Positions 43,935 through 56,484 are shown, counted from the first letter of the stretch. The stretch is 64,000 bases of DNA from Azonexus sp. (GCA_017983615.1 JAGOBB010000004.1:62001-126000); one strand, 5' to 3'. Notes: a model not told the origin generated them from the sequence alone. Made by a program: numbers and translations.

Positions 43935-46697
43935 ATGCACCAACACGCGCTCGATACCAGCAAGGAAGAACCGCTCCGCAACGACATCCGCCTGCTCGGC
44001 CGTATCCTTGGCGATACGGTCCGCGAACAGGAAGGCGAGGCGGTCTTCGACATTATCGAGCGCGTCCGGCAAACCGCCGTCCGCTTTGCCCGCGACGGCG
44101 ACCCGGCGGCGCGCGCCGAACTCGCCGGCCTGCTCGACCCACTGCCGCGCGACACGACGCAGGCCGTCGTTCGCGCCTTCAGCTACTTCCTGCAACTGGC
44201 CAACATCGCCGAGGACGAGCACCACATCCGCCGGCGCCGTGCCCACGACCTGGCAGGCTCACCGCCGCGCGAAGGCAGCCTGGTCTTTGCCCTCGACGCC
44301 CTGGCCAGCGCAGCCGTGTCGCCGGAAGCCATCGCCAACTTTTTCGCCCACGCCGTCGTCGCTCCGGTGCTCACCGCCCACCCGACGGAAGTCCAGCGCC
44401 AGAGCCTGATCCGCAATCACCGCGACTTGTCCCGACTGCTCGATCAGCGCGAACGCCTGCAAATGACGCCGGACGAAGAAGCCGACAACGACCTGGCACT
44501 GGCCAACGCCATCCTGACCCTGTGGCAGTCGCGCATGCTGCGCCCGGTACGCCTCAAGGTGCTCGACGAGGTGAAGAACGGCATCACCTATTTCAAGGAA
44601 ACCTTCTTCACCGAACTGCCGCGTCTCTATATCCAGGCCACGCAGCAGTTGCAGAAGCGCTACCCGGAGAAAGTCTGGGCGCTGCCGCCCTTCTTCCGCG
44701 TCGGCAGCTGGATCGGCGGCGACCGCGACGGCAATCCCTTCGTCACCGCGGAGATCCTGCGCGAAGCCCTGCGCCTGCAATCAAGTGCAGCGCTCAACCA
44801 TTACCTCGAAGAAGTCCATGAACTGGGTGGCGAACTGCCGCTCTCCGACTTGCTGGTCAAGGTCACGCCGGAACTGCTGGCGCTGGCCGAACACTCGACC
44901 GACCATTCGCCACAGCGTTCCGACGAGCCCTACCGCCGCGCCCTGTCCGGCATCTACGCCCGGCTCGCCGCCACCGCCCGCGTCCTCGATCACTTCGAGC
45001 CGGTCCGCCACGAAATCGGCAGCGCCGAACCCTATGAAACGCCGGATGCCATGCGCGCCGACCTCAAGGTGCTGAACAATTCGCTGAAGCTGAACGGCAG
45101 CGCCAGCCTGGCCGGCGGCCGCCTGCGTCGCCTGCTGCGCGGCGTGCAGGTCTTCGGCTTCCATCTGGCGCCGATCGACCTGCGCCAGAATTCCGAAATC
45201 CATGCCCGCAGTGTCGCCGAACTGCTCGCTGGCGCCGGCCGTTGCCCTGATTACGAAGGACTGTCCGAAGCCGAGCGCATCAAGCTGCTGGTCGAGGAAA
45301 TCAGCACGCCACGCCCGCTCTACTCGCCGTACCTGAGCTACTCGGAAGAAACCCGGGGCGAACTGGCCATCTTCTTCGCCGCCCGTGAACTGCGCCAGCG
45401 CTACGGCGCCGCCGCCCTGCCCAACTGCATCATCTCGAAGACCGACGGCGTTTCCGACCTCCTTGAACTGGCCCTGCTGTTGAAGGAATCCGGCCTGCTG
45501 CTGCCGGGCGCCACACCCCATCTCGACGTCAATATCATCCCGCTGTTCGAAACCATCGAGGACTTGCAGAAGAGCGCGGCGACGATGGCCGGCATTTTCA
45601 AGCTGCCAGCCTACCGCGAACTGATCGCCGGCCGCGGCAACGAGCACGAAGTCATGCTCGGCTACTCCGACAGCAACAAGGATGGCGGCTTCCTGACCTC
45701 GGGCTGGGAGCTCTACAAGGCCGAGATCGAACTGGCCAGCGTCTTCGCCGAACACGGCGTGCGTCTGCGCCTGTTCCACGGCCGAGGCGGCTCGGTCGGC
45801 CGCGGTGGCGGCCCGACCTACCATGCCATCCTCGCCCAGCCGGTCGGCGCGGTTGCCGGCCAGATCCGCCTGACCGAACAGGGTGAAGTCATTTCGACCA
45901 AGTACGGCAACGCCGACACCGGCCGCCGCAACCTAGAAGTGCTGCTTGCTGCAACCCTCGAAGCCAGCCTGACCGACCACGAGAACAAGGTCGAGCCGGC
46001 CGAGCAGTTCCATGCCGTGATGGACGAACTGTCGCTACGCGCCTTCACTGCCTATCGCGGCCTGGTCTATGAAACGCCGGGCTTCACGACCTATTTCCGC
46101 CAGTCCACGGTGGTTTCAGAAATCGCCTCGCTGAACATCGGCAGCCGCCCGGCCTCGCGCAAAGCCTCCGAGCGCATCGAAGACCTGCGGGCCATTCCCT
46201 GGGTCTTCAGCTGGGCGCAATGCCGGCTGATGCTGCCCGGCTGGTACGGCTTCGGTACGGCCGTGGACGGCTATCTGGCCGGGAATCCCGATGGCCTGGC
46301 CACCCTGCGCCGGATGGTCAAGTCTTGGCCCTTCTTCCAGAGTCTGCTCTCGAACATGGACATGGTGCTGGCCAAGACCGACCTTGCCATCGCTTCGCGC
46401 TACGCTGAACTTGTCGCCGACGCCGAGCTGCGCCAGCGCATTTTCGAGCGGATCAAGGCCGAATGGGCGCTGACCCGCCAGCACCTGCTGGCCATCCTCG
46501 AACAGGAAGATTTTCTGGCCGACAATCCGATGCTCAAGCGTTCGCTGCAACTGCGCTCGCCCTACATGGACCCGCTGAATCACCTGCAGGTTGAGTTGCT
46601 CAAGCGCCACCGTGCCGGCGACACCGACGAGCGCGTCGCCCGCGGCATCCACCTGACAATCAACGGCGTCGCTTCTGGCTTGCGCAACAGCGGGTAA
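43935..46697 (+). CDS. ppc: Phosphoenolpyruvate carboxylase
   Basis: A 920-residue enzyme making oxaloacetate from PEP and bicarbonate. Key segments are VLTAHPTEVQRQS with catalytic His149, SWIGGDRDGNPFV, GYSDSNKDGGFLTSGWELY, LRLFHGRGGSVGRGGGP and the C-terminal GVASGLRNSG. It starts directly after uspA and is followed 9 bp later by ppsR, so anaplerosis and control of PEP synthase are encoded together. Confidence 0.96.
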   Translation: MHQHALDTSKEEPLRNDIRLLGRILGDTVREQEGEAVFDIIERVRQTAVRFARDGDPAARAELAGLLDPLPRDTTQAVVRAFSYFLQLANIAEDEHHIRRRRAHDLAGSPPREGSLVFALDALASAAVSPEAIANFFAHAVVAPVLTAHPTEVQRQSLIRNHRDLSRLLDQRERLQMTPDEEADNDLALANAILTLWQSRMLRPVRLKVLDEVKNGITYFKETFFTELPRLYIQATQQLQKRYPEKVWALPPFFRVGSWIGGDRDGNPFVTAEILREALRLQSSAALNHYLEEVHELGGELPLSDLLVKVTPELLALAEHSTDHSPQRSDEPYRRALSGIYARLAATARVLDHFEPVRHEIGSAEPYETPDAMRADLKVLNNSLKLNGSASLAGGRLRRLLRGVQVFGFHLAPIDLRQNSEIHARSVAELLAGAGRCPDYEGLSEAERIKLLVEEISTPRPLYSPYLSYSEETRGELAIFFAARELRQRYGAAALPNCIISKTDGVSDLLELALLLKESGLLLPGATPHLDVNIIPLFETIEDLQKSAATMAGIFKLPAYRELIAGRGNEHEVMLGYSDSNKDGGFLTSGWELYKAEIELASVFAEHGVRLRLFHGRGGSVGRGGGPTYHAILAQPVGAVAGQIRLTEQGEVISTKYGNADTGRRNLEVLLAATLEASLTDHENKVEPAEQFHAVMDELSLRAFTAYRGLVYETPGFTTYFRQSTVVSEIASLNIGSRPASRKASERIEDLRAIPWVFSWAQCRLMLPGWYGFGTAVDGYLAGNPDGLATLRRMVKSWPFFQSLLSNMDMVLAKTDLAIASRYAELVADAELRQRIFERIKAEWALTRQHLLAILEQEDFLADNPMLKRSLQLRSPYMDPLNHLQVELLKRHRAGDTDERVARGIHLTINGVASGLRNSG

Positions 46698-47525
<828 letters not shown>

Positions 47526-47537
47526 GCGCAGCCGTCG

Positions 47538-48311
47538 TCAGACCGCCAGTTTTCGGCGCAATGCCTCGAACAGGCAAACCGCCGCTGCCGCGCCAACGTT
47601 CAGCGATTCGACGGCACCGGGCATCGGAATTTTGATCCGCAGCCCGGCGGCTTCGATCAACTCGTGCCTGACCCCCAGGCCCTCGGCCCCAAACACCCAG
47701 GCCAGCGGCCCGCTCCATTTAGCCTCGTAAAGCGAGGTAGCGCCGTCGAGGCAGGTGACTGCCGTCGTGCCGCGATAGTCAGCCATGAAGCTGGCCAGAT
47801 CGACGTCTTCATGGATGGTCAGGACAAAGTGGGCGCCCTGCCCGGCGCGCAGCACTTTCGGAGACCACGCCGAGGCGCAGCCCGGAGACAGCAGCGCCTG
47901 GCCGATACCGGCCGCCGCTGCCGTGCGCAGCAGGGTTCCGACGTTGCCGGGGTCCTGCACACCGTCGAGCAAAATTGCCTCTTTTTCGAGGCCGACCGTA
48001 GCATTTGCCTTGGGTATAGCCACCACCGCCAGCAGGCCGCTCGGCGTGTCGACCAGGCCCAGGTCGCGCATCAGCGCATCGGCCAGAACGACGATTTGGC
48101 GCTCTGCAACGTAAGCGGCAATTTCGCCGCCGGCCAGCGCAGACTCAGCGACGACCAGGGTTTCCGGCGATCCGTAAACCTTTTCGTAAGCTTCGACCAG
48201 ATGCACGCCGTCGAGCAGGGTCTGCCCGGTTTTCCGGCGCTCCCGGCCCGATTCGGCCAGCCGCTTGAGGTGCTTGAAGAAAGCGTTGTCGCGCGACTGG
48301 ATCAGTTTCAT
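47538..48311 (-). CDS. TrmH/SpoU-family RNA 2'-O-methyltransferase
   Basis: A 257-residue SPOUT methylase with an N-terminal substrate-binding domain ([20 protein letters not shown]) and the knotted catalytic domain: [37 protein letters not shown] and [25 protein letters not shown]. The target RNA is not evident. It overlaps rnhB by 4 nt at the end of the lpx operon. A near-complete dispersed-element copy encodes the linker [10 protein letters not shown] between the two domains. Confidence 0.88.
   Translation of the reverse strand: MKLIQSRDNAFFKHLKRLAESGRERRKTGQTLLDGVHLVEAYEKVYGSPETLVVAESALAGGEIAAYVAERQIVVLADALMRDLGLVDTPSGLLAVVAIPKANATVGLEKEAILLDGVQDPGNVGTLLRTAAAAGIGQALLSPGCASAWSPKVLRAGQGAHFVLTIHEDVDLASFMADYRGTTAVTCLDGATSLYEAKWSGPLAWVFGAEGLGVRHELIEAAGLRIKIPMPGAVESLNVGAAAAVCLFEALRRKLAV
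47971..48009 (+). repeat. Dispersed element, copy 11 (inside the SpoU methylase gene)
   Basis: AAAATTGCC, 14 nt with five T, GAGGCC, then a perfect GACCGTAGCATT and TGCC. This in-gene copy keeps nearly the whole intergenic form; the gene strand reads NATVGLEK. Confidence 0.87.
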
Positions 48312-48898
48312 AGCAGCGAGAGTTGCCGGGCGACCGGCCCGAAACTGCGCCGATGCACCGGCGAGGCACCGTGTTCAACCAGTGCCGCGCAATGCGCTTC
48401 GGTCGGATAACCCATGTGGCGGTCGAAGCCGTAATGCGGGTACTGGGCGTGCAGTTCGAGCATGCCGGCATCGCGCACAGTCTTGGCCAGGATGGAGGCG
48501 GCGGCGATCGAGGCGATCTTGCCGTCGCCCTTGACCACGGCTTCGCAGGGAATATCGAGTTTCGGACAGCGGTTGCCATCCACCATCGCCGCCACCGGCC
48601 GAACCGACAGGCCGGCAACAGCACGCTGCATGGCCAGCATCGTCGCATGCAGGATGTTCAGGCGGTCGATTTCCTCGACTGTCGCCTCTGCGACATACCA
48701 GGCCAGGGCCCGTTCGCGGATCAATTCGGCCAGCGCATCACGCTTCTTTTCGCTGAGTTTCTTGGAATCGTTCAAACCCGGAATCGGCCGCGCTGGATCG
48801 AGGATCACCGCCGCCGCGACCACCGGCCCGGCCAGCGGTCCGCGCCCGGCTTCATCGATGCCGCAGACGAGACCTGGCGGGACGATCAGTTCAGGCAT
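48308..48898 (-). CDS. rnhB: Ribonuclease HII
   Basis: A 196-residue RNase [24 protein letters not shown] (catalytic Asp-Glu), [21 protein letters not shown] (Asp) and [23 protein letters not shown] (Asp). It removes ribonucleotides from DNA and RNA primers. It overlaps lpxB by 13 nt, as often seen in lpxB-rnhB pairs. Confidence 0.95.
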   Translation of the reverse strand: MPELIVPPGLVCGIDEAGRGPLAGPVVAAAVILDPARPIPGLNDSKKLSEKKRDALAELIRERALAWYVAEATVEEIDRLNILHATMLAMQRAVAGLSVRPVAAMVDGNRCPKLDIPCEAVVKGDGKIASIAAASILAKTVRDAGMLELHAQYPHYGFDRHMGYPTEAHCAALVEHGASPVHRRSFGPVARQLSLL

Positions 48899-50034
48899 TC
48901 GATGACCGCCCGGGCGGCCTTCTCGGCGGTATTCTGGCGAAGCTGAAGGTGGAGGTCGGTGAAGGTCTCCTCGACTGCTGCTGTGTTGTCCTTATCCTCG
49001 TACAGCTTGACCAGCGCCTCGGCCAGATTCTCGGGCGTCGCCTGATCCTGCAGGATTTCCGGCACGACGAAGCGCCCGGCCAGGATGTTGGGCAGGCCGA
49101 CAAAGGGCAGATAGGCCATGCGCTTCATCAGCCAGTAAGAGAACTTGGCGATCTTGTAGGTGATGACCATCGGCCGCTTGAGCAGCGCCGCTTCGAGCGT
49201 CGCCGTGCCGCTCGCCACCAGCGAAACGTCGGCGGCGCCCAGCGCATCCTGGGCGTGACCGAAGAGCAGGCGGAAGGGTACTTCGCCGCCCTGCTTCTGG
49301 TAGATGGCCATTTCGAATTGCAGGCGCGTTTCCCGCGTGGTCAGCGGCACGATAAAAATAGCCGTGGGCAGGAAGCGTTCGCGGATGATCTTGGCTGTCT
49401 CGACGAAGGTCTCCGCCATCATCTCCAGTTCGCCCTTGCGGCTGCCAGGCAGCATGGCAAAAATCGGGAAATCCCTTGGCAGCGAAAGCTTTTCGCGCAC
49501 TGCCTGCTTGCTGGTCTGGAGCGGGATGATGTCGGCCAACGGGTGCCCGACATAGGTCACCGGAATGCGCGCCCTTTCGTAAATCTGAGGCTCCATCGGG
49601 AACAATGCGAGCAGGCGATCGACCGCCCGGCCGATCTTCTTGATCCGGCCACCACGCCAGGCCCAGATCGACGGGCTGACGTAATGAATGGTACGCACGC
49701 CGGCCGACTTGAGATCGGTTTCAAGGCCAAGGTTGAAGTCGGGCGCGTCGATGCCGATGAAGATATCCGGCTGCAGGTCGAGCAGGCGCCGCTTCAACTG
49801 CCGGCGGATGCCGGCGATTTCGCGGTAATGTTTGAGGGCATCCCAGTAGCCCATGACCGACAGCTTTTCCATCGGCCACCAGCTATCGAGCCCCTGCCCC
49901 TGCATCTTCGGCCCGCCGATGCCGTAGAACACGGCATCCGGCAGGTGGGTTTTCAGGGCGGCAATCAGGTGGCTGCCCAGTAGATCCCCGGAGGCCTCCC
50001 CCGCCACCATGGCGATCCGTACGGCGTTCCCCAT
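48886..50034 (-). CDS. lpxB: Lipid-A-disaccharide synthase
   Basis: A 382-residue GT19 glycosyltransferase: [16 protein letters not shown] (about 9-24), [55 protein letters not shown] and [19 protein letters not shown]. It joins UDP-diacylglucosamine and lipid X. The start was set at MGNAVRIAM, just after lpxA, because the longer frame would enter lpxA. Confidence 0.95.
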   Translation of the reverse strand: MGNAVRIAMVAGEASGDLLGSHLIAALKTHLPDAVFYGIGGPKMQGQGLDSWWPMEKLSVMGYWDALKHYREIAGIRRQLKRRLLDLQPDIFIGIDAPDFNLGLETDLKSAGVRTIHYVSPSIWAWRGGRIKKIGRAVDRLLALFPMEPQIYERARIPVTYVGHPLADIIPLQTSKQAVREKLSLPRDFPIFAMLPGSRKGELEMMAETFVETAKIIRERFLPTAIFIVPLTTRETRLQFEMAIYQKQGGEVPFRLLFGHAQDALGAADVSLVASGTATLEAALLKRPMVITYKIAKFSYWLMKRMAYLPFVGLPNILAGRFVVPEILQDQATPENLAEALVKLYEDKDNTAAVEETFTDLHLQLRQNTAEKAARAVIECLN

Positions 50035-50035
50035 A

Positions 50036-50806
50036 TCAGCGAATGATGCCTCGCTTGGAGACCTCGAGGAAATCGACAAATCGCTGGACGTCCGGCTGGG
50101 TCTTGGCATCCTCGACCAGCTTGGCCTTGGCTTCTTCGAGCAACAGGCCGGACTTGTACAGGGTGCGGTAGGCGCGCTTCAGCGAGGTGATCGAATCGGC
50201 CGTAAAGCCACGGCGCTTCAGTCCTTCGACGTTGATGCCATAGGGCTGCGCGGTGTTGCCGGCAGCCATCAGGTAAGGCGGCACATCCTGCAGGATCACT
50301 GTGCTGACCGCTGTCATCACGTGAGCGCCGATCCGGCAGAACTGGTGCACCCCGGTGAATCCGCCGAGGATGGCCCAGTCATCGACCACCACATGGCCGG
50401 CCAGCGATGCGTTGTTGGCAAATGTCACCTTGTTGCCGACCTGACAGTCGTGCGCGATGTGGACGTAGGCCATGATCCAGTTGTCGTCGCCGAGCCGCGT
50501 CACACCGGCATCCTGGACTGTGCCCAGGTTGAAGGTGCAGAACTCGCGGATGACGTTGCGGTCGCCGATCTCCAGGCGGGTCGGTTCGCCGGCGTATTTC
50601 TTGTCCTGCGGCACTTCGCCGAGGGAACAGAACTGGAAGATGCGGTTGTCGCGACCAATACGTGTGTGACCGTGAATCACGGTATGCGGCCCGATCACGG
50701 TGTTGTCGCCGATCTCGACGTGCGGCCCGATGATGGAATAGGCACCGATCTCGACGTTGGCACCGATCCGGGCGCCCGGATCGACAAGGGCAGTCGGATG
50801 GATCAT
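50036..50806 (-). CDS. lpxA: UDP-N-acetylglucosamine acyltransferase
   Basis: A 256-residue left-handed beta-helix enzyme starting [26 protein letters not shown], with hexapeptide repeats, the catalytic-His region [23 protein letters not shown] and the C-terminal helical part. First acylation step of lipid A synthesis. One base separates it from fabZ and from lpxB, giving a tightly packed operon. Confidence 0.96.
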   Translation of the reverse strand: MIHPTALVDPGARIGANVEIGAYSIIGPHVEIGDNTVIGPHTVIHGHTRIGRDNRIFQFCSLGEVPQDKKYAGEPTRLEIGDRNVIREFCTFNLGTVQDAGVTRLGDDNWIMAYVHIAHDCQVGNKVTFANNASLAGHVVVDDWAILGGFTGVHQFCRIGAHVMTAVSTVILQDVPPYLMAAGNTAQPYGINVEGLKRRGFTADSITSLKRAYRTLYKSGLLLEEAKAKLVEDAKTQPDVQRFVDFLEVSKRGIIR

Positions 50807-50807
50807 G

Positions 50808-51248
50808 TTAGAGGTCCCGCTTGGCGCACATCAGGCGAGCCTCGGCAGCCAGCTGACCGTCAACCCGGGCCTCGCCCTTGAACTTCCAGACGCCGCGCAT
50901 CTGGCGTTCAATCACGATGTGCAGATGGAGTTGATCACCAGGCAATACCGGCTTCTTGAAACGCGCTTCGTCGATACCAGCAAAGTAGAAGACGGTATCC
51001 GGCGACGGCTTCTCGCCGAGCGACTTGAACGACAGGATGCCTGCAGCCTGAGCCAGGGCTTCCATGATCAGGACGCCGGGCATGACCGGATGATGCGGAA
51101 AGTGACCGACAAAGAACGGTTCGTTGATCGTTACGTTCTTGTAGGCATGGATGGACTTGCCCAACTCCATCTCGACCACGCGGTCGACCAGCAGAAACGG
51201 GTAGCGATGCGGCAGGTGCTCAAGAATCCCGAGAATATCCATTTCCAT
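50808..51248 (-). CDS. fabZ: 3-hydroxyacyl-ACP dehydratase FabZ
   Basis: A 146-residue hot-dog-fold dehydratase: [17 protein letters not shown], then the active-site segment [26 protein letters not shown] with catalytic His and Glu. It sits between lpxD and lpxA, as in most proteobacteria, tying fatty-acid elongation to 3-hydroxyacyl supply for lipid A. Confidence 0.96.
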   Translation of the reverse strand: MEMDILGILEHLPHRYPFLLVDRVVEMELGKSIHAYKNVTINEPFFVGHFPHHPVMPGVLIMEALAQAAGILSFKSLGEKPSPDTVFYFAGIDEARFKKPVLPGDQLHLHIVIERQMRGVWKFKGEARVDGQLAAEARLMCAKRDL

Positions 51249-51250
51249 TT

Positions 51251-52294
51251 TTATCCCTCCATCCCTTTTTCTTTAAGTTTTTTCTCAAGCTCGGAAACCC
51301 GCTCGGCAAGTTTCGAGAGGCGACGGATGTGGGCCGCATTGCGCACCCACTCGTCGTGCGTATCCAGCGGAAAAACGCTGGTGTAAACACCGGGCTGATT
51401 AATGGTCTTCATGACCAGCGAACCACCGGAAACCACCGTTCCCGGCGCCAGGGTCACGTGGCCGGAAATCATCCCGGCCCCGCCGACAATGCAGTGCTCC
51501 CCCATCGTCACACTACCGGCAATCCCCGTACATCCAGCCAGCACGGTACGGGGGCCGATGTTGCAGTTGTGAGCCACCTGTACCAGATTGTCGATCTTGC
51601 AGCCATCGCCGATTACCGTATCGTCCAGCGCGCCGCGATCGATGGTCGTGTTTGAACCAATCTCGACGTCGTCGCCGATGGTCACCGCACCGATCTGCGG
51701 AATCTTGATCCAGTTCTTGCCCTCCGGCGCGAAACCGAAGCCATCGGCACCGATAACCGTGCCGGAATGAATAATCACCCGCTGACCGATCTTGCAACCG
51801 TGGTAGATGGTGACATTCGGATACAGGATCCCGCCGTCGCCGATACTGACATCGTCCCCCACCACACAGCCGGCATGGATGACAACGCCTTCGCCGAGGC
51901 GGACATTCTTGCCGAGGACGACATACGGCGCGATCGCCGTGCTGGCTGGAACCGAAGACTCGACGACTGCCGAAGGATGAATACCGCTGAAACCGACCCG
52001 AACCGGATTCAACAAGGAGGCGACACGGGCATAGTAGGCATACGGGTTGGCGGCGACGATACGTGGGCCGGCAAAGCCGTCGGCCGCATCGGGAGCCAGA
52101 ATGACTGCGGCCGCCCGGGTCGATTCAAGTTGCGACCGGTACTTACGATTGGCCAGGAACGCAATGTCACCCTCACCCGCCGAAGCCAGCGTTGCCACGC
52201 GAGCAATACGCGTTTGGCCGTCCCCAAGCACATCGCCGCCCAAGTGGGCGGCGATGTCGGCAAGGGAGAATACAGTCTCGCCCTGTACGGCCAT
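51251..52294 (-). CDS. lpxD: UDP-3-O-acylglucosamine N-acyltransferase
   Basis: A 347-residue enzyme with an N-terminal uridine-binding domain (about 1-100), hexapeptide beta-helix ([27 protein letters not shown] onward), the catalytic-His segment [13 protein letters not shown] and a C-terminal helix ([18 protein letters not shown]). Third step of lipid A synthesis. Its ATG shares one base with the skp stop. Confidence 0.95.
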   Translation of the reverse strand: MAVQGETVFSLADIAAHLGGDVLGDGQTRIARVATLASAGEGDIAFLANRKYRSQLESTRAAAVILAPDAADGFAGPRIVAANPYAYYARVASLLNPVRVGFSGIHPSAVVESSVPASTAIAPYVVLGKNVRLGEGVVIHAGCVVGDDVSIGDGGILYPNVTIYHGCKIGQRVIIHSGTVIGADGFGFAPEGKNWIKIPQIGAVTIGDDVEIGSNTTIDRGALDDTVIGDGCKIDNLVQVAHNCNIGPRTVLAGCTGIAGSVTMGEHCIVGGAGMISGHVTLAPGTVVSGGSLVMKTINQPGVYTSVFPLDTHDEWVRNAAHIRRLSKLAERVSELEKKLKEKGMEG

Positions 52295-52797
52295 TACTTG
52301 GCTTCCGACAACGCTTTGATCACCCGCTCGGTAATGTCCAGACGCGGACTGACCCAGACCACATCCTGCAGAATCAGATCAAATTTCTCGGCTTCGGCAA
52401 TCTGCTTGATGGCCTTGTTGGCCTTTTCGATCACTGCTGCATTCTCTTCATTCTGACGGAGATTCAGATCCTCACGGAATTCGCGCTGGCGACGCTGAAA
52501 CTCACGGGACAACTCACCGAATTCCTTTTCCTTGGCCCGACGGTCGCTCTCAGCCATCGTCACCGAATTCTTTTCCAGATTTTCCTGCATGCCCTGCAAC
52601 TGCTTGGCCATACGCTGCAGATCCTGATCCCGCTTGGCAAACTCACCTTCCAGCTTCTTGGCGGCCTTCTGAGCAGCCGGCGCATCTCGGAAGATGCGTT
52701 GCGTATTCACATAACCCACCTTCAGCTCGGAAGCGATAGCGCCAGTAACGCAGAGGACAGACATCAACGATGCCAGAACAACGGACTTAATTTTCAA
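52294..52797 (-). CDS. skp: OmpH/Skp-family periplasmic chaperone
   Basis: A 167-residue protein with a signal peptide ([22 protein letters not shown]) and the Skp core: [18 protein letters not shown] at the body domain, long Lys/Glu/Gln-rich coiled-coil tentacles, and a closing [20 protein letters not shown]. It carries unfolded outer-membrane proteins to BamA, whose gene lies just upstream in the same operon. Confidence 0.93.
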   Translation of the reverse strand: MKIKSVVLASLMSVLCVTGAIASELKVGYVNTQRIFRDAPAAQKAAKKLEGEFAKRDQDLQRMAKQLQGMQENLEKNSVTMAESDRRAKEKEFGELSREFQRRQREFREDLNLRQNEENAAVIEKANKAIKQIAEAEKFDLILQDVVWVSPRLDITERVIKALSEAK

Positions 52798-52812
52798 CTT
52801 GATACTCCTGAA

Positions 52813-55113
52813 TCAAAATGTGCTGCCCAACTGGAACTGGAACAACTCTGGATCATCACCCGCCTGCTTGTTCAGCGGCTTACCCAGACTGAATTTTAAC
52901 GGACCCAATGGGGAAATCCACGCGATGGAGATACCCGTCGAGTAGCGCAGATCGCTAAGTGAAAGTTTATCGCCACTCCCCCACACCTGACCAGCGTCGA
53001 CAAACCAGCCCATGCGGAAGGTTTTTTCCATCCCAGGGATACCCCAAAGCAATTCGGCATTGCCTACAGCACGACGATTACCGCCGATGCGATACGTGGT
53101 AGTGACGTTGTTAACAGTATCCGAAATTGTCGGGCCAAGACTCGATGCCTTGTAGCCTCGAACTGAACTGACACCACCCGCGTAGAAATTCTTGAAGAAC
53201 GGCAATTCCTTACCGCCGTAACCGTTGGCATAGCCAACCTCGCCGTTGAGCATCAACGTAAACTGCTTGCTAACCGGAATATAGTATTGCGCCTGATAAC
53301 TGGCCCGGTAATAGGTCAGATCGCCACCCGGCGTAGCAAGCTCAAGCCCGGCCTTCTGATAGAGACCGCTGGTCGGGAAGAAATAGCTGTCCTTACCATC
53401 GCTGGTCCAGTTGAGTGTTAGCGGGATCGAAAGCTTCGTCACCGAATCATTGTTCGGATAATCAACGTAATTACGGTAGAGAAGTGGACTGGTGCTATAG
53501 GCGGTAATTCTTGTCGAATCAATCCCAAGACCAAAGCCAAGCGACTCTTTCTCGCCAATCGGAAAGCCAAAACGAATGCCACCACCGGTCGATGCCGAAC
53601 TGTAATAGGCAAGCGCCGTATTGCTGGTGTTCGTTGTCCGGTGATAGATATCAAAGCCTTGACTAACCCCATCCGCCGTAAAGTAGGGGTTGGTGTATGA
53701 AAATACGTAGGTTCGATAGGATTTAGCCGAATTAACCTGAATAGCGACGTTATTGCCGCTACCCATGAAATTGTTCTGGGCAATCGAACCGGAGAGGATG
53801 ATCTTGTCGGTACTGGACGTACCGACGCCAAGCATCAAATTGCCGGTAGGCTTCTCGGTTACGTTGACATTGACGTCCAACTGATCCGAAGTGCCTGCCA
53901 CTGCTGGCGTTTCGATGGCAGTCTCGAGAAAGAACCCCAGCTTGTCGATCCGCTGCTTGGAACCGGCCACCTTGTCGCCGTCGTACCAGCCGCCTTCCAT
54001 CTGGCGTATTTCCCGACGGACAACTTCATCGCGGGTCTTGGTGTTGCCGGTGATATTGACACGGCGCACGTAAACGCGCTTGCCCGGATCGACAAAAATC
54101 GTAAAGGCGACTTGGTGCTTTTCCTTGTCGATTTCCGGAGCCGCATTGACGTTGGCGAAGGCGTAGCCCTCCTTGCCCAGACGATCGCTGATCGCCTTGG
54201 TCGACTCGTTCAGTCGATCGCGCGAAAAGACATCGCCCGCCTTGACCGTGACGAGCTTTTTCAATTCGTCCTCGGGAATGGAAAAGTCACCGGCCAGCTT
54301 GACCGAGGAAACCTGATAGCGCTCCCCCTCGATGACGTTGGCCGTGATGTAGACGTCCTGCTTGTCCGGAGAAATGGAAACCTGGGTTGATTCGACGGCA
54401 AATTCCAGATAGCCCTGATTCATGTAGAAGGACTTCACCTTCTCCAGATCGGCTGACAGCTTCTGCCGCGAGTACTGGTCGTTCTTTGTATACCAGCTCA
54501 GCCAAGTTGGCGTTGTCAGCTCGAACAGGCCTCTCAGTTCCTTATCGGAAAAGGCCTTCGCGCCGACGATGTTGATCTGCTTGATCTTGGCAGCAGCGCC
54601 TTCTTCGATATTGAAGTTGATGCCGACTCTGTTGCGTTCGAGCGGTGTCACCGTCGTCGTGATGGCAGCCGCGTACTTGCCACGCGTCAGGTATTGGCGC
54701 TTCAGTTCCTGCTCTGCCTTTTCAAGCAGCGCACGGTCGAAGATGCGCCCTTCGGCGATCCCGGTTTCCTTGAGCGCCTTGACGATGACGTCTTTGTCGA
54801 ACTCCTTGAGCCCGACAAAATTCAGCGTGGCGATCGCCGGCCGTTCCTGAACGACAACGACCATGACATCCTTTTCGATTTCAATCCGGACGTCCTTGAA
54901 AAAACCTGTGGCGAACAAGGCCTTGATCGACTGGGCAGCCTTTTCGTCGTTCAGCGTATCGCCGACCTTGACCGGCAGATAACCGAAAACCGTTCCTGCT
55001 TCCGTGCGCTGAATTCCCTCGACCCGAATATCCTTGACTGCAAAAGGTTCGAATGCCAGCGCGGGGGTGGCAAACATGCCGGCAATCAGGATGGACAGCA
55101 GGGATTTTTTCAT
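52813..55113 (-). CDS. bamA: Outer-membrane protein assembly factor BamA
   Basis: A 766-residue Omp85 protein: signal peptide (about 1-20), five POTRA domains (about 22-420, e.g. FAVKDIRVEGIQRTEAGTVF; VKDIRVEG-type starts recur) and a 16-strand barrel with the conserved SSVRGYKASSLGP region of loop 6 (VRGF/Y motif). It ends QFQLGSTF with the terminal Phe. It inserts beta-barrel proteins into the outer membrane. Four bp downstream of rseP. Confidence 0.96.
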   Translation of the reverse strand: MKKSLLSILIAGMFATPALAFEPFAVKDIRVEGIQRTEAGTVFGYLPVKVGDTLNDEKAAQSIKALFATGFFKDVRIEIEKDVMVVVVQERPAIATLNFVGLKEFDKDVIVKALKETGIAEGRIFDRALLEKAEQELKRQYLTRGKYAAAITTTVTPLERNRVGINFNIEEGAAAKIKQINIVGAKAFSDKELRGLFELTTPTWLSWYTKNDQYSRQKLSADLEKVKSFYMNQGYLEFAVESTQVSISPDKQDVYITANVIEGERYQVSSVKLAGDFSIPEDELKKLVTVKAGDVFSRDRLNESTKAISDRLGKEGYAFANVNAAPEIDKEKHQVAFTIFVDPGKRVYVRRVNITGNTKTRDEVVRREIRQMEGGWYDGDKVAGSKQRIDKLGFFLETAIETPAVAGTSDQLDVNVNVTEKPTGNLMLGVGTSSTDKIILSGSIAQNNFMGSGNNVAIQVNSAKSYRTYVFSYTNPYFTADGVSQGFDIYHRTTNTSNTALAYYSSASTGGGIRFGFPIGEKESLGFGLGIDSTRITAYSTSPLLYRNYVDYPNNDSVTKLSIPLTLNWTSDGKDSYFFPTSGLYQKAGLELATPGGDLTYYRASYQAQYYIPVSKQFTLMLNGEVGYANGYGGKELPFFKNFYAGGVSSVRGYKASSLGPTISDTVNNVTTTYRIGGNRRAVGNAELLWGIPGMEKTFRMGWFVDAGQVWGSGDKLSLSDLRYSTGISIAWISPLGPLKFSLGKPLNKQAGDDPELFQFQLGSTF

Positions 55114-55116
55114 CGT

Positions 55117-56484
55117 TCAGCCGTTAAACAGGCGGGTCAAGTCGTTAAAAAAGGCGAAAGCCATCAAGGCGAAAAGGATGGACATGCCGACTTGCTGTCC
55201 TATCTCCATGGCACGCTCGGAAAGCGGCCTGCGCCTGACGACTTCAATCATATGATACAACAAATGCCCACCATCGAGCACCGGGATGGGCAGCAGATTC
55301 AGGACGCCGAGACTGATGCTGACCAGCGCCATGAACTTGAGGTAATAGTCCAGCCCGAGCCGGGCAGACTGTCCGGCATAATCGGCGATCGTCACCGGTC
55401 CCGAAAGGTTCTTCCACGACACTTCGCCGGTCAGCATCTTGCCCATCATGACCAGACTGAATACCGACTTGTCCCAGGTCTCGACCAGTGCCCGACGCCC
55501 CGCCTCAACGAACCCATAGCGCACAAAGGTTCTGACATCGCGCTTCGACGCTTCGGTTTCCGCAACGGCAACGCCAATTTTTCCTACCTTGCGCCCACTT
55601 TCGGAAATTGCCTCCGAAAACACATCGACCGTAGCATTTACGCCGCCGCGGTCCACTTCGAGCCGCAGCGAGCGTCCGGCAGCTTCGCGTACCTTCGCGA
55701 CAAAGGCCATCCACGTCGCCACCGGCTCCCCATCGACGGCCAACACCAGGTCCCCAACCTGCAAGCCGGCCTTGGCCCCCGGGCCACCAGCCACCAACTT
55801 GCCGATCACCGGCGGCATGTCGGGACGATAAAAACGGACGCCCAGGCGCTCCAGCGCATCGCCCTCCCAGCCCTGTTCGCCGGCAGCGGCGAGATACAGC
55901 CGCCGAATGGAAATTTCACCGCGCGCATCGATCATTTCCAGTTCGACGCTTTCCTGCTCGACAGCCTTCTGCATCAGCACCCAACGAAGCTCATTCCAGG
56001 TAGCGACGGACTGACCGTCCACCCGACGCACCTGCTCGCCATTCTGCACGGCGGCCATGGCAGCCGGAGTACCCTCCGGCGGCGTGCCGAAGATCGGCAG
56101 CAACTCCTGGCTGCCGACCATGAAGACAGCCCAATAAAGTGCGATGGCCAAGGCAAAATTGGCCAGTGGCCCGGCAGCAACGATGATGCTGCGCTTTCCC
56201 ACTCCCTGCCGGTTGAACGCACGGCCAGCCTCGGCGGCCGCCACCTCGCCCTCGCGCTCATCCAGCATCTTGACGTAACCACCGAGCGGAAAGGCGCTCA
56301 ACGCCCATTCCGTACGGTCCTTGCCGAATTCCTTTTTCCACAGGATGCGGCCAAAGCCGACCGAGAAGCGCAGGACCTTGACGCCGCACCAGCGGGCGGC
56401 CAGATAGTGACCCAATTCATGGACAACGATCAGGACACCGAGAACCACCGCAAAGGCGGCGAGATAGAACGGCAGGTCGTTCAC
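55117..56484 (-). CDS. rseP: RIP zinc metalloprotease RseP
   Basis: A 455-residue site-2 protease. [24 protein letters not shown] carries the HExxH zinc site (about 23-27). Two PDZ domains follow (about 115-280), then the third zinc-ligand region [22 protein letters not shown] near the C-terminus. It cleaves the sigma-E anti-sigma factor in the membrane. Overlaps dxr by 4 nt. A dispersed-element copy in PDZ2 encodes [10 protein letters not shown]. Confidence 0.95.
   Translation of the reverse strand: MNDLPFYLAAFAVVLGVLIVVHELGHYLAARWCGVKVLRFSVGFGRILWKKEFGKDRTEWALSAFPLGGYVKMLDEREGEVAAAEAGRAFNRQGVGKRSIIVAAGPLANFALAIALYWAVFMVGSQELLPIFGTPPEGTPAAMAAVQNGEQVRRVDGQSVATWNELRWVLMQKAVEQESVELEMIDARGEISIRRLYLAAAGEQGWEGDALERLGVRFYRPDMPPVIGKLVAGGPGAKAGLQVGDLVLAVDGEPVATWMAFVAKVREAAGRSLRLEVDRGGVNATVDVFSEAISESGRKVGKIGVAVAETEASKRDVRTFVRYGFVEAGRRALVETWDKSVFSLVMMGKMLTGEVSWKNLSGPVTIADYAGQSARLGLDYYLKFMALVSISLGVLNLLPIPVLDGGHLLYHMIEVVRRRPLSERAMEIGQQVGMSILFALMAFAFFNDLTRLFNG
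55604..55643 (+). repeat. Dispersed element, copy 12 (inside rseP)
   Basis: AAATTGCC, 14 nt, perfect GACCGTAGCATT then TACGCC. The gene strand reads VNATVDV. Confidence 0.85.
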